In this document: positions 7,861 to 16,886 of the stretch, piece by piece
Layout of the letters: each line of letters starts with the position of its first letter
Numbering within the stretch: position 1 is the stretch's first letter
Assembly: GCF_050434925.1 (NCBI RefSeq)
Contig: NZ_JBNDJK010000001.1
Coordinates: 372,001 to 436,000 of the forward strand
Reading direction: 5' to 3'
DNA: 64,000 bases
Source of the DNA: Inquilinus ginsengisoli_B
GTDB taxonomy: Bacteria; Pseudomonadota; Alphaproteobacteria; DSM-16000; Inquilinaceae
Made by a program: the position numbers and the translations under genes
Notes under the pieces: generated by a model
What the model saw: the letters and a program-made list of their open reading frames with translations, nothing else
Told to the model about the DNA's origin: nothing
Databases searched by the model: none

Positions 7861-9390
7861 CTAGTCCGGCAGCGTCACCGGCGTCGCTGCGACCAGGGGG
7901 CGGCGCAGCCGGTCGGGGTCGTCGTAGCGCCATAGCGGGATGCCGGCGCAGCGCTCGACCCGGTCCGGCATGCCGTAGCGGGCGAGCACGGCGCGGGCGT
8001 TCAGCCCGTCCATCAGGATGAAGGCGAAAGATGGGGCGCTGCCGGCCCAGGTCTCGTTGACGATCCAGTGATAGGGCGCGCCGTTGCGCGCCACCTGGGC
8101 GATCCGGACCCGGCGGCCGGAATGCAGCACCAGCGGCTTGGCCCACCAGTAGCCGGCGAGGCCGGCGGCCGGACCCTGGAAGCAGGCCAGCGTCCGCGGC
8201 GGCTCGATCCGCGCCGCCAGCTGGTCCGGCCGGGCCCAGAGCGCGGCCGCCGCCGCCAGGAGCACGGCCAGCGCCGCCCCTGCCGGCCAGGCCGGGACCC
8301 GCAGCCGGTCGGCGGCGAGATGGGACAGCCACAGCGCGGTCAGCAGCCACCAGGGCTGGAAGTAGCGCAGGAAGGAGTCGTCGCGGAAGATGCCGAACAG
8401 CACCACCGCAAGCAGCGTGGCCAGCGAGGATGCGGCAGCAAAGACCGCGATCCGGTCGGCAGGTGCGATCTCTCGCTCCCCGGCCGCCAGGCCGCGCAGC
8501 ACCATGAACGCGCGGAGGACCGGCAGCAGGGCGAAGGCGATCAGGCCGAGATTGACCGTCCGCTCCGCCGCATCCGCGCGCCACAGCACCCCGCCGAGCC
8601 GGAACAGGCCGTAGCCGATGCCGAGGTCGAGTTGGTCGCGATAGATCCCGTTCAGCGGATTGATCCAGCCCTGCAGCAGGAACGCGACCAGCGCCGCAGC
8701 GCCAATCACTGCCGCGGCCGCCAGGGCCGGGCCGCGGGTCCGCGGCGCCGGGGCGCAGAGCAGCGCCAGCGCCAGCGCCGGCGCGGCGGCATAGGGCAGG
8801 ACGAAGCTGTCCGACAGCACCCCGGCCGGGATCAGCCCAGCCAGGCCGGTCAGCGTCCATGGGCCCGGGCTATCGATCTGGCGCAGCACCAGCAGCAGCA
8901 CCGCGGCGGCGATCAGGATCGCGCCGAAATGGAAGGTGACGACGAAGGGGTAGACCAGCCAGTTCAGCGCATAGGCGCCGGCCAGGCCGCAGCCGAAGGC
9001 GAAGAGCCCTGCCAGCACCACGGCGAAGGCGGCCACGGCCATCGCGGCGGAGCGGCCGCCGGCCGCGCGGTGCACGGCGCCGCCGAGCAGCAGCAGCAGG
9101 CCGAGCTGCAGCGCCGCGGCCAGCGGCAGGGCCTGGCGGAAATCACCGGTCGCGAGGTCGGCCAGGCCATAGACCAGCATGTCCGGGAAGACGTAGGGGC
9201 CGGGCGTCAGGTGCCAGCCGCGGAGGACGTCGAGGCCGCGATGCAGGTCGTCGAACAGGGCCGGCAGATAGAGGACGTCGGCATTGCCGGTCAGCACGGC
9301 GGCGCCGGGCAGGCGCAGCACCAGCGCCGTGGCCAGCAGCGACAGGCCGGCAACCGCGACGACGAGGCGAATCAGGCGAAGCCGGCGCAA
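7861..9390 (-). CDS. Polytopic membrane protein of unknown function, possibly GT-C-like
   Basis: 509 residues with about ten to twelve hydrophobic helices (for example LGLLLLLGGAV, AMAVAAFAVVLAGLFAF, FGAILIAAAVLLLVL, LALALLCA) and a soluble C-terminal portion of roughly 100 residues. An acidic loop after the first helix (LYLPALFDDLHRG) and the PYVFPDMLVY segment resemble GT-C type glycosyltransferases that use polyprenyl-phosphate sugars, but I cannot identify the family. It precedes a gap before doxX and follows plsC with 7 bp between them, so it may be read with plsC and ydcF. Function unassigned. Confidence 0.7.
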   Translation of the reverse strand: MRRLRLIRLVVAVAGLSLLATALVLRLPGAAVLTGNADVLYLPALFDDLHRGLDVLRGWHLTPGPYVFPDMLVYGLADLATGDFRQALPLAAALQLGLLLLLGGAVHRAAGGRSAAMAVAAFAVVLAGLFAFGCGLAGAYALNWLVYPFVVTFHFGAILIAAAVLLLVLRQIDSPGPWTLTGLAGLIPAGVLSDSFVLPYAAAPALALALLCAPAPRTRGPALAAAAVIGAAALVAFLLQGWINPLNGIYRDQLDLGIGYGLFRLGGVLWRADAAERTVNLGLIAFALLPVLRAFMVLRGLAAGEREIAPADRIAVFAAASSLATLLAVVLFGIFRDDSFLRYFQPWWLLTALWLSHLAADRLRVPAWPAGAALAVLLAAAAALWARPDQLAARIEPPRTLACFQGPAAGLAGYWWAKPLVLHSGRRVRIAQVARNGAPYHWIVNETWAGSAPSFAFILMDGLNARAVLARYGMPDRVERCAGIPLWRYDDPDRLRRPLVAATPVTLPD

Positions 9391-9397
9391 CCTGCGG

Positions 9398-10153
9398 TCA
9401 GACCGGGGCCGCCGCCCGGGCCGGGCGTGGCGTCGGCGGGCCGCCGGCGGCGACCGACAGGCGCTCCGACGCCGTCTCCAGCTCGTCCTCCAGCCGCCGC
9501 ATCATCTCCTCGCGCGGCAGGCCGGGCGGGATCGGCGTCAGGAACTCGACCGTGATCGTGCCGGGGCGCTTGCGGAAGGCGCGGCGGCCCCAGAACACGC
9601 CGGAGTTCAGCGCCATCGGCACCACCGGCACGCCCAGGCCCTCATACAGCGCGCCGACGCCGATGCGATAGGGCCGCCAGGTGCCGGGCGCGGTGCGGGT
9701 GCCCTGCGGGAAGATCGCGATCGGCCGGCCTTCCGCCACCCGGACCTTGGCGTGCTCGATCATGGCGCGGACCGCCTTGCTGCCGGCGCCGCGATCGACC
9801 GGGATCATGCCGGTCTTCAGCAGGTACTTGCCCCAGACCGGCACCTTCAGCAGCTCGGATTTCAGCACGATCGCCGGGTCGGGCAGCAGCAGATGCAGCT
9901 TGAGCGTCTCCCAGGCCGACTGGTGCTTGGCGGCGACGATGCAGGCGCCGTCCGGCAGGTTCTCGCGCCCGACCACGCGGTAGTCGATGCCGAGAACGAT
10001 CTTCTCCAGCCAGTGCACGCCGCGCAGCCAGACGAAGATCCAGGCCATCGTCGCGCGATGCGGCAGGAACAGCGCCGGCAGCAGCACGAAGCAGCACAGC
10101 GTGGTCCAGCCGAAGAACAGCAGGTTGAAGAGGGCCGAGCGCAGGATGGTCAT
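9398..10153 (-). CDS. plsC: 1-acyl-sn-glycerol-3-phosphate acyltransferase (PlsC)
   Basis: 251 residues. An N-terminal membrane segment is followed by the acyltransferase motif I as KHQSAWE (H77 with E82 in the usual Hx4D place, a form I recall from alphaproteobacteria) and motif III as FPQGTR near residue 149, where FPEGTR is usual. It acylates lysophosphatidate at sn-2 to give phosphatidate at the inner membrane. It is 6 bp downstream of ydcF on the same strand and 7 bp upstream of the membrane protein gene, so the three probably form one transcript. The C-terminal ~20 residues are Ala/Pro-rich and look disordered. Confidence 0.9.
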   Translation of the reverse strand: MTILRSALFNLLFFGWTTLCCFVLLPALFLPHRATMAWIFVWLRGVHWLEKIVLGIDYRVVGRENLPDGACIVAAKHQSAWETLKLHLLLPDPAIVLKSELLKVPVWGKYLLKTGMIPVDRGAGSKAVRAMIEHAKVRVAEGRPIAIFPQGTRTAPGTWRPYRIGVGALYEGLGVPVVPMALNSGVFWGRRAFRKRPGTITVEFLTPIPPGLPREEMMRRLEDELETASERLSVAAGGPPTPRPARAAAPV

Positions 10154-10159
10154 GACGCC

Positions 10160-10786
10160 CTATATCCTGTCCAGGGTGACACGCGCCAGCGCAACCAGGA
10201 ATTTGTTGTATTCGGAGACGATCAGCCGCGCCGTGCCGGGCCAGGCCCACCAGCGGTCGAGATGCACCGTCCCAGGGTCGACCGGCTGGCGCTTGATCTC
10301 GATCTCCGGCATCGCGGCCCGAAACTCCAGCATGCTGCGCGGCATGTGATAGTTCGAGGTGACGAGGCGCAGGCTGTGGAAGCCGCGCGCCCGCATCCAG
10401 ACCGCTGCCTCCTGCGCGTTGCCGATGGTGTCGGCGGCGGAATAGCCGAGATCGACGCAGCAGCGCAGCGAATCATCGGTCGGCGACAGGGCGAACAGCT
10501 CCTCCAGCCTGACGTCGCGGTGCACGCCGCTGACCAGCAGCCGCTCGGCGACGCCGCGGGCCAGCAGGTCGAGCCCGGCGCGCAGCCGCTCGCTGCCGCC
10601 GGTCAGCACGACGATGGCGTCGGTGTGGTCGGGGTCGACCTCGCCGCCGCGCCCGGCCTGGGCCACGAACCAGGCCAGCCCCAGCGCCCAGGCCACCGCC
10701 AGCACGATCAGCAGCAGCAGGACCCGGCGCAGGCGGCGGCGCCAGGGCCGGGACTTCGGGGAAGGATCGACGGTGCTCGACATCAA
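10160..10786 (-). CDS. YdcF family protein (DUF218)
   Basis: 208 residues. One N-terminal membrane helix (LLLLIVLAVAWALGLAWFV) is followed by the DUF218 core: DAIVVLTGGSERL, then LLVSGVH, the NAQEAAVWMR segment, and LVTSNYHMPRSMLEF. The family occurs in envelope-related proteins such as SanA and ElyC; the residues suggest a nucleotide- or carrier-binding fold facing the periplasm. In related alphaproteobacteria the gene often follows ftsEX; those genes are absent here. It lies directly upstream of plsC and is divergent from the zinc-ribbon gene across 191 bp that hold no other gene. Confidence 0.87.
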   Translation of the reverse strand: MMSSTVDPSPKSRPWRRRLRRVLLLLIVLAVAWALGLAWFVAQAGRGGEVDPDHTDAIVVLTGGSERLRAGLDLLARGVAERLLVSGVHRDVRLEELFALSPTDDSLRCCVDLGYSAADTIGNAQEAAVWMRARGFHSLRLVTSNYHMPRSMLEFRAAMPEIEIKRQPVDPGTVHLDRWWAWPGTARLIVSEYNKFLVALARVTLDRI

Positions 10787-10977
10787 CGGACTGCTGTTGC
10801 GCCGCGGCCGCGGTCACGGCGCCCGGACAGGAAAGGGGCGGATCGTGGCAAGATTATGCGGCCGCGTCACGGCCCCGGAGCGACATCGTTCGGCCTGGTT
10901 CCGCAGCGCCTTCGCGCCACTCACAAAATCGCCCCGGATGATATAGGCAGCGGCAAGGCGGCATGCGATAAGGCGCC

Positions 10978-11694
10978 ATGATCGTCACCTGCCCCAGTTG
11001 TTCGACCCGTTACCTCGTCGATCCGGCGGCGATCGGCCAGGACGGCCGGCGCGTTAAATGCGCCCGCTGCGGCCATCTGTGGCGCGAATCGGCGGTCGAG
11101 CCGGTGCCGGCGGCGGCACCGCCGCCCGAGCCGCAGCCGGTGCTGGTCGGGCCGGCGGCCACGCAGGCAACACCGCCACTTTCGGCTGGGAGACATATCA
11201 CCAACCTGCCGGTGGTGATCACGCCGCGCCGGCGCGACGGACCGGCGGTCGGCTTGGCCCTGACGGTGCTGCTGGTCGGCGGCCTGGCCGGGGTGGGCTA
11301 TTTCGCGCGCGATTCGATCGTCCGCTTCTGGCCGCCGGCGGTCCGGTTCTACGACACCATCGGCGTGCCGGTGGCGCAGCCGGTCGAGACCGGCGCGCTC
11401 GGCCGCGGCTTGGTGCTGCGGGAGCTGGAGGTGCGGCGCGTCGCCGGCAGCGGCGTCGAGCAGGTGGTGGTCACCGGCCGGGTCGAGAACCGGGCGCTGA
11501 TCACCCGGCCGGTGCCACCGATCGAGGTGCGCCTGCTGGACGCCAGCCGCACCGTGGTGGCACGCACGCCGCTGGTGGTGACGACCGAGTTGCTGGCGCC
11601 GGACGAATCGGTGCAGGTGGCGGTGACGGTCGAGGCCGCGCCCGACGCCGCCACCCGGCTGGAGATCGGCACGCAGACCGGCGCCGCGCCGTAG
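10978..11694 (+). CDS. Zinc-ribbon (MJ0042) and DUF3426 domain membrane protein
   Basis: 238 residues. The N-terminus carries the MJ0042-type zinc ribbon CPSCSTRYLVDPAAIG followed by CARCGHLW, two CxxC pairs spaced 20-odd residues apart. A Pro/Ala-rich linker leads to a single membrane helix near residue 88 (VGLALTVLLVGGLAGVGYFA), and the C-terminal ~110 residues form the beta-sandwich-like DUF3426 domain (LVLRELEVRR, VVVTGRVENR). The orientation should put the ribbon in the cytoplasm and DUF3426 outside. The function is not known to me. It is divergent from ydcF. Confidence 0.85.
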   Translation: MIVTCPSCSTRYLVDPAAIGQDGRRVKCARCGHLWRESAVEPVPAAAPPPEPQPVLVGPAATQATPPLSAGRHITNLPVVITPRRRDGPAVGLALTVLLVGGLAGVGYFARDSIVRFWPPAVRFYDTIGVPVAQPVETGALGRGLVLRELEVRRVAGSGVEQVVVTGRVENRALITRPVPPIEVRLLDASRTVVARTPLVVTTELLAPDESVQVAVTVEAAPDAATRLEIGTQTGAAP

Positions 11695-11728
11695 GCCAGG
11701 TTCGCGGTCTCTTTCCTACAATCCACCT

Positions 11729-11817
11729 TGTCATGCCCGGGCTTGACCCGGGCATCCAGAGATGTCGATGCCGCTCCGGGTGGCCGCTGGATCGCCGGGT
11801 CAAGCCCGGCGATGACA
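11729..11817. repeat. Dispersed palindromic element, family A copy 1
   Basis: An 89-bp imperfect inverted repeat opening TGTCATGCCCGGGCTTGACC and closing with GGGTCAAGCCCGGCGATGACA. Each arm is itself a short palindrome (CCCGGG...CCCGGG), and the arms meet at CATCCAG...CTGGAT. Copies lie at 19613-19690 and, inverted, at 35404-35480. It sits downstream of the zinc-ribbon gene, where a folded transcript end would be useful. The type is common between alphaproteobacterial genes (from memory). Confidence 0.85.
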
Positions 11818-11825
11818 GGAAGGGA

Positions 11826-11876
11826 ATGGCGTGGCCATCCAGGCGGCACCGCCCCCTGGATGGCCACGTCGCTACG
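11826..11876. repeat. Partial dispersed palindrome, family B
   Basis: TGGCGTGGCCATCCAG is followed by an inverted CTGGATGGCCACGTCGC and then TACGCTCCTC. This matches the core of the 49301-49378 element (GCGTGGCGATCCAG / CTGGATCGCTTCGC) but lacks the outer TCATCGCGAG arms. The following stretch to 11985 holds no gene I can support; it ends in a GCGTGAGATGCTCGCCATGACG fragment that looks like another decayed repeat end. Confidence 0.55.
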
Positions 11877-11985
11877 CTCCTCTTGAAGAAGTTAAAACTT
11901 TCTTTCCATTCCGGGGCCGCGCAGCGGCGTGAGATGCTCGCCATGACGATGAGGTCATGGCTGAACAGCCGTCGAGCGTCCGGGG

Positions 11986-12954
11986 TCAGTTGACGCCGAA
12001 CCGCCCCCGCCAGCGTTCGATGTCGGCCAGGGAGACGTTGCCGCCGCACAGGATCAGCGCCACCCGCGCGTCGCGCGGCAGCCGGTCCTTCAGCCGCAGC
12101 GCCGCGGCCCAGGTGCAGCCGGCGGCGGGCTCGGTCACCACCTTGGCCTGCTCGGCCAGGACCTGCACGCCGCGCACCGCCTCGGCGTCCGGCACCACCA
12201 GCACCTCCTCCACCGCGTCGCGCACGATGGTCAGCGTACGCTCGGAGACCGAGGGCGCCCCCAGCGTGGTGGAGATCGAGGTGATGGCCGGCAGCCGCAC
12301 CGGCTTGCCGGCGGCCAGGGCCTGGCTCATGGCGTCGGCGCCCTCGGTCTCGACGCCCCAGATCCGGATCTCCGGCCGCAGCGTCTTCACCGCGGTGATG
12401 ACGCCCGAGATCATGCCGCCGCCGCCGATCGAGGCGATGATGTCGGTGGTGTCGGGTGCGTCCTCCAGGAGCTCCAGCCCCATCGTGCCCTGGCCGGAGA
12501 TCACCCGCGGGTCGTCGAAGGGATGGATCAGGGTGCGGCCGGCGGCGGCCTGGCGCTCGGCCTCGGCGAAAGCGGCGGCGATGTCGGCGACCAGCACCAC
12601 CTCCGCCCCTTCCGCGCGGGTGCCGGAGACGTAGTTCTCCGGCGCCGCCTTCGGCATGATCAGCGTGGCGTTCAGCCCCAACACGCGGGCGGCATAGGCG
12701 ACGCCGAGCGCATGGTTGCCGCCGGAGACCGCGACCACCCCGGCCGCGCGTTCGGCCTCGCCCAGGCTGAGCATGGCGTTGAAGGCGCCGCGCGCCTTGA
12801 ACGAGCCGCCATGCTGCAGCAGCTCCAGCTTCGCCACCACCGGCAGGCCGAGCAGGCTGCTCAACAGCTCGCGCGGCAGGGTCGGGGTGCGCAGCACATA
12901 GGGGGCGATGCGGGCGCGCGCGTCGCGGATCGTCTCGAGCGTGATCGCCGTCAC
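11986..12954 (-). CDS. Threonine/serine dehydratase-like PLP enzyme
   Basis: 322 residues from GTG 12954, with GAGG about 7 bases upstream. PLP fold-type II marks are visible: the lysine in HGGSFKARGAF near residue 52, SGGNHALGVAYAA near 75, the glycine loop SIGGGGMISG near 178, and CGGNVS near the end (the serine contacting the pyridine nitrogen). There is no C-terminal ACT-like regulatory domain, so it resembles catabolic threonine dehydratase (TdcB) or serine racemase/dehydratase rather than biosynthetic IlvA. It deaminates Thr or Ser to 2-oxo acid and ammonia. It lies 32 bp downstream of the TIGR02302 gene on the same strand. Confidence 0.87.
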   Translation of the reverse strand: MTAITLETIRDARARIAPYVLRTPTLPRELLSSLLGLPVVAKLELLQHGGSFKARGAFNAMLSLGEAERAAGVVAVSGGNHALGVAYAARVLGLNATLIMPKAAPENYVSGTRAEGAEVVLVADIAAAFAEAERQAAAGRTLIHPFDDPRVISGQGTMGLELLEDAPDTTDIIASIGGGGMISGVITAVKTLRPEIRIWGVETEGADAMSQALAAGKPVRLPAITSISTTLGAPSVSERTLTIVRDAVEEVLVVPDAEAVRGVQVLAEQAKVVTEPAAGCTWAAALRLKDRLPRDARVALILCGGNVSLADIERWRGRFGVN

Positions 12955-12986
12955 GGGAATCCTCGTCCTGGCGGAAATGGCCGCGC

Positions 12987-15479
12987 TCAGAATTGGCGCA
13001 GCAGCCTTTCGATATAATCCCGTTCCGGCGGCGGGCGCGAGCGGTCGTTCAGCCGCTGCCGCAACTCGTCGAGAATGGCGCGGGCGCGCTCGGTGTCGAA
13101 CTTGGTCGGCAGGCCGACATCGCCGTCGGTGGTGCCGCCGCTGTTGGTCATCGGCCGGCCCAGCGGATCCTGGTTCTCGAACATCTGCCCGTTCTGAGCC
13201 CGGCCGACCATGCCCGGCTGGGCGCCCATGGCCTCCATCATCTGCTGCGCCATGCCTTGCAGCCCCTGCTGCAGCTGGTCCAGCGCCTCGGTCTGCGACG
13301 GCACGGCGCCGCCGGGGTCGCCCTGGGCCAGGGCCTCGCCCGCCTGCTTCATCGCCCGCTCGGCCCGGCCGAGCGGCATCGGGATGTCGCCGCTCATGTC
13401 GCCGAGCTCGCGCATCAGCTCGCCCAGCGCCCGGCGCAGCGCTTCCTGGGTCTGGGCGTTCTGCTCCGGCGTGCCTTGCTGCGGCTGCGACGGGTCGCCC
13501 TCCTCGCCGCCCTCCTGGGCCTGCTGCTGACGGAAGGTCTGGTCGAGCAGCTGGCGCTGCGCATTGGTCAGCTTCTGCAGGTCCTTCAGCAGGTTCATGG
13601 CGCGCTGCTGCGCCTCGGCCTGCTGCTGGCTCATCTGCCCCATCTGCAGGTTTTCCATCATGTTCTGCATCTGGGACAGCAGCTCCCGCGCCTGGTCCTT
13701 GGCGCCGGATTCGGACAGCTGCTGCATCCGGTCGATCATGTCCTGGAACTGCTTCCGGTCCATGATCTGGGCGTCCGGCGGCAGCGGCATCTCCTTGAGC
13801 TCGCCGCGCTGCATCTTGTCCCGCATCTGCTCGGCCATCGCCTGCAGGTAGCGGTCCATCGCCCGCCGCAGCTCGTCGGTGAGCTGCTTGATCTCCTCGT
13901 CGCTGGCGTTGCGCTCCAGCGCATCGGCCAGGCGCTGCTGCGCCTCGCGCAGCGACCGCTCGGCCAGCGACATGTCGCCGTCCTCGATCCGGAGCGCGGT
14001 GTCCCACAAGAGGTCGCGCAGCGGCGCGACATGCGGCTTCGGGTCCTCGGCGAAGAACAGCCGCCGGGCGGCGGTGCGCAGCGCCAGGAACACCACCCGG
14101 TCGTCATAATAGCGGTCCGGCCGCTGCGACAGCATGTCCAGCGTCTCGGCCACGCTCTCCGACTGGTCCGGCTGCAGGGTCAGGATCCGGCGCTGCTCGA
14201 TGATGGCGCGAGCGACGGGGTGGTGGAACTCGCGCTCCGGCAGCGTCACCCGCTCCGGCGCCGTCTTGGTGCTCTGACCCGCCGCGTCGGTGGCGGTCAG
14301 CACGATGTCGGCCGCCTGCCCGGCCCAGGCATGCGGCGTCAGGTCCTGGTAGGAGGTGGTCTTGACCTCGCGCGGCCAGCGGCCCGGCACCGAGAGCGGA
14401 ATGGTCATCGGCGTCTGGTCCAGCACGGCAGGCGCGCCCGGGGCCAGAGTGACGGTCGCGGTCAGGGTGGCGATGCCGTAATCGTCGCCGGCGGTGGCGT
14501 CGAGCCGCAGCGCCTGGCGCTCGGTCGGCTTCGGCTTGTCGGTGAAGGCGACGGTCGGCGGCGCATCGGGCACCACCTTCACCGGCCAGTCGCCCAGCAC
14601 CGTGCCGTCCTGGCTGACCGACAGCCGGTCGCCGCCGGTGACCTTGGCTTGCAGCTCGTAATTGCCGCCCTCGATCGGGGTGAAGGCGGTGTCGCTGCCG
14701 GCAAGGCTGAGGGTCGGGGCCTCGTCGCCGCCGGCGACCCGGCCGACCAGGGCGCTGCCGACCGGGATCTCGATCGGCCCCGGCGCCAGCTGGCCCGCCC
14801 CGGGCACGGCCACCTGCCCGGCGGTGAGGTAGATCGGCGGCCGGCCGGTGTAGGAGGGCGGGGTGACGAACAGGTCGAGCCGCGGCGCCGTGGCGGCGGT
14901 GGCGCCGAACAGACCGGGCGAGAACGCCCGGCCGAGCCGCCCGCGCCAGTCGTCGCCGGCGGCGACCACGGCCAGGATCAGCCCGATCACCACCAGGCCG
15001 CGCAGGGCGAAGCGGTCGGCCTCGGCGTTGCGCGGCCGCGGCAAGCGGGGCTTGAGCAGGCGCAGCTGGGCGGCGCGCTGGGCCAGGTGGCACTGCCACA
15101 GCACGCGGCTGAGCGGGTCGGAGGTGCCGGTGGCTTGGGTGTCGTGCAGGGCGGTCAGCGGCCGGTGCTCGATGCCGCTGTCGCGCTCCAGCCGGCGGCG
15201 CGCCGCCAGCCCGTCGGGCAGGCGCAGCCGCCACAGCGGCCGGCTGGCGACGACCAGCGCCGCGGCGAAGGCGACCAGGATCAGGGCGTGCAGCCAGCCC
15301 GGCAGGTCAGGCAGCAGGTCGAAGCCGGCGAGGACGAGGAAGGCGCCGAGCACGGTGGCCACGGGCCAGGCGGCGCGCCATGCCGCCTCCCAGGCCGCAG
15401 CCAGCCACGCCAGCGCGATCTTGACGCGCGGCTCGGCCGGCTCCATCGACCTGGGGGCCTCGGTCGGGCTGCGGGCCAC
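12987..15479 (-). CDS. TIGR02302 / DUF4175 large membrane protein
   Basis: 830 residues from GTG 15479, which has AGGAGG 4 bases upstream; ATG 15446 is the alternative start. Two N-terminal hydrophobic segments (VATVLGAFLVLAGF and LHALILVAFAAALVV) and a third near residue 190 are followed by a beta-rich periplasmic region. A long C-terminal stretch from about residue 560 is rich in Gln and Met with heptad-like spacing (for example MQNMMENLQMGQMSQQQAE), probably coiled-coil. This architecture is that of the alphaproteobacterial TIGR02302 family, of unknown function. Its start lies 20 bp after the lysA stop, so it is very likely in the argH-lysA transcript. Confidence 0.87.
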   Translation of the reverse strand: MARSPTEAPRSMEPAEPRVKIALAWLAAAWEAAWRAAWPVATVLGAFLVLAGFDLLPDLPGWLHALILVAFAAALVVASRPLWRLRLPDGLAARRRLERDSGIEHRPLTALHDTQATGTSDPLSRVLWQCHLAQRAAQLRLLKPRLPRPRNAEADRFALRGLVVIGLILAVVAAGDDWRGRLGRAFSPGLFGATAATAPRLDLFVTPPSYTGRPPIYLTAGQVAVPGAGQLAPGPIEIPVGSALVGRVAGGDEAPTLSLAGSDTAFTPIEGGNYELQAKVTGGDRLSVSQDGTVLGDWPVKVVPDAPPTVAFTDKPKPTERQALRLDATAGDDYGIATLTATVTLAPGAPAVLDQTPMTIPLSVPGRWPREVKTTSYQDLTPHAWAGQAADIVLTATDAAGQSTKTAPERVTLPEREFHHPVARAIIEQRRILTLQPDQSESVAETLDMLSQRPDRYYDDRVVFLALRTAARRLFFAEDPKPHVAPLRDLLWDTALRIEDGDMSLAERSLREAQQRLADALERNASDEEIKQLTDELRRAMDRYLQAMAEQMRDKMQRGELKEMPLPPDAQIMDRKQFQDMIDRMQQLSESGAKDQARELLSQMQNMMENLQMGQMSQQQAEAQQRAMNLLKDLQKLTNAQRQLLDQTFRQQQAQEGGEEGDPSQPQQGTPEQNAQTQEALRRALGELMRELGDMSGDIPMPLGRAERAMKQAGEALAQGDPGGAVPSQTEALDQLQQGLQGMAQQMMEAMGAQPGMVGRAQNGQMFENQDPLGRPMTNSGGTTDGDVGLPTKFDTERARAILDELRQRLNDRSRPPPERDYIERLLRQF

Positions 15480-15498
15480 CTCTCCTCCTACGCCTTCG

Positions 15499-16761
15499 TC
15501 AGTCAAGCCAGGGCGGCAGGCTCTCCCCGGCGACCATCTCTTCAAATGTGGGCCGTTTTCTGACGAGTGCAAACCGATCTTTGTCGACCAGCGCCTCCGG
15601 CACCAGCGGCCGGGTGTTGTAGGTCGACGCCATCACCGCGCCATAGGCCCCGGCGCCGGTGAAGGCGACGAGGTCGCCCGCGGCCAGGGGCGGCAGGGAC
15701 CGCGCCTTGGCGAAGGTGTCGCTGCTCTCGCAGACCGGGCCGACCACGTCGAACTCGGCCTCGGCCGCGCCCTCCGCCGGCTGGCGCAGCGGCACGATGC
15801 CGTGCCAGGCCTCGTACATCGCCGGCCGGATCAGGTCGTTCATCGCCGCGTCGAGGATGACGAAGTTCCGCGTCCGGCCGGGCTTGATGAAGATCACCCG
15901 CGACAATAGGACGCCGGCATCGCCGCAGATCGACCGACCCGGCTCGCACATCAGATGGCAGCCCAGGTCGCCCACCGTCTCGCGCACGATGCGGGCATAG
16001 TCGGCCAGCGCCGGCGCCGGGTCGCCCCTGTAGGAGATGCCGATGCCGCCGCCGAGATCGAGCCGATCGACCACATGGCCGGCGGCGCGCAGGTCGCGCA
16101 CCAGCTCGGCCAGGCGGCGATAGGCGTCGCGATAGGGCGACAGGTCGAGCAGCTGGCTGCCGATATGGGCGGCGATGCCGACCGGGCGGACGCCCGGCAG
16201 GGCCCGCGCCCGCTGATAGGCCTCGGCCGCATCCTCGAGCTCGATGCCGAACTTGTCGCCCTTGCGGCCCGTGGAGATCTTGGTGTGGGTCTTGGCGTCG
16301 ACATCGGGGTTCACCCGGAAGGCGACGACCGCGTCGCGCCGCAGCCGCACCGCGACCTGCGACAGCAGCTCCAGCTCCTGCAGCGATTCCACGTTGATCT
16401 GGTGGATGCCGGCCAGCAGCGCCGCCTCCAGATCCTCCGCGGTCTTGCCGACGCCGGAGAAGACGATGCGGTCGGCCGGGCAGCCGGCGGCCAGGGCCCG
16501 CTTCATCTCGCCGGTCGAGACCACGTCGATGCCGGCGCCCTGCTGCACCAGGGTGCGCAGCACGGCGAGGTTGGAATTGGCCTTGGCGGCGAAGCAGACC
16601 GCGATCGGCAGGCCGGCCAGCGCGTCGACATAGGCGCGGTAATTCGCCACCAGCGCCGCGGTCGAATAGACATAGGCCGGCGTGCCGACCTCAGCGGCCA
16701 CGGCGGCGAGATCGACGTCCTCGGCGAAGAGGGCGCCGTTCTTATAGGCGAAGGCGGTCAT
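15499..16761 (-). CDS. lysA: Diaminopimelate decarboxylase
   Basis: 420 residues. This is an alanine-racemase-fold PLP enzyme that makes L-lysine from meso-diaminopimelate. K60 in VCFAAKANSN binds PLP; RVNPDVDAKTHTKISTG, HIGSQL, the GGGIG phosphate loop and the GPVCESSD cysteine motif (from the partner subunit) are all present. The ATG at 16761 overlaps the stop of the small lipoprotein gene (ATGA), so translation is probably coupled through argH, the lipoprotein and lysA. The length is normal for the family. Confidence 0.96.
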   Translation of the reverse strand: MTAFAYKNGALFAEDVDLAAVAAEVGTPAYVYSTAALVANYRAYVDALAGLPIAVCFAAKANSNLAVLRTLVQQGAGIDVVSTGEMKRALAAGCPADRIVFSGVGKTAEDLEAALLAGIHQINVESLQELELLSQVAVRLRRDAVVAFRVNPDVDAKTHTKISTGRKGDKFGIELEDAAEAYQRARALPGVRPVGIAAHIGSQLLDLSPYRDAYRRLAELVRDLRAAGHVVDRLDLGGGIGISYRGDPAPALADYARIVRETVGDLGCHLMCEPGRSICGDAGVLLSRVIFIKPGRTRNFVILDAAMNDLIRPAMYEAWHGIVPLRQPAEGAAEAEFDVVGPVCESSDTFAKARSLPPLAAGDLVAFTGAGAYGAVMASTYNTRPLVPEALVDKDRFALVRKRPTFEEMVAGESLPPWLD

Positions 16762-16886
16762 GTGCTGGGGTAGCCTCGTGGATAGGCGGAGGTCTTGCTG
16801 TCGGGGGCGCTGACCGAGGCCGCCTTCTTGCCGCAGGCGACAAGCCCGAAGGCGAGAGTGACGGCGAGCAGGATTCGCAGGATCAC
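16758..16886 (-). CDS. Small lipoprotein (LptM/YifL-like) between argH and lysA
   Basis: 42 residues from GTG 16886, which overlaps the argH TGA (GTGA). The sequence begins with a short signal (ILRILLAVTLAFG), then a lipobox LVAC with the acylated cysteine at about residue 18, followed by GKK and a short polar tail rich in Ser, Pro and Tyr. The LVACGKKG-type start is that of the LptM/YifL family, which in E. coli helps mature the LPS translocon LptD. A small lipoprotein at this argH-lysA site is a pattern I recall from alphaproteobacteria. The function here is inferred from similarity of the lipobox region only. Confidence 0.75.
   Translation of the reverse strand: MILRILLAVTLAFGLVACGKKAASVSAPDSKTSAYPRGYPST

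Noticed and set aside
12993..15563. 856-residue plus-strand ORF opposite the TIGR02302 gene
   Set aside because: It is a GC-rich shadow of a well-supported gene; its composition (Arg/Gly/Gln-rich) and lack of any domain fit antisense coding by codon bias.
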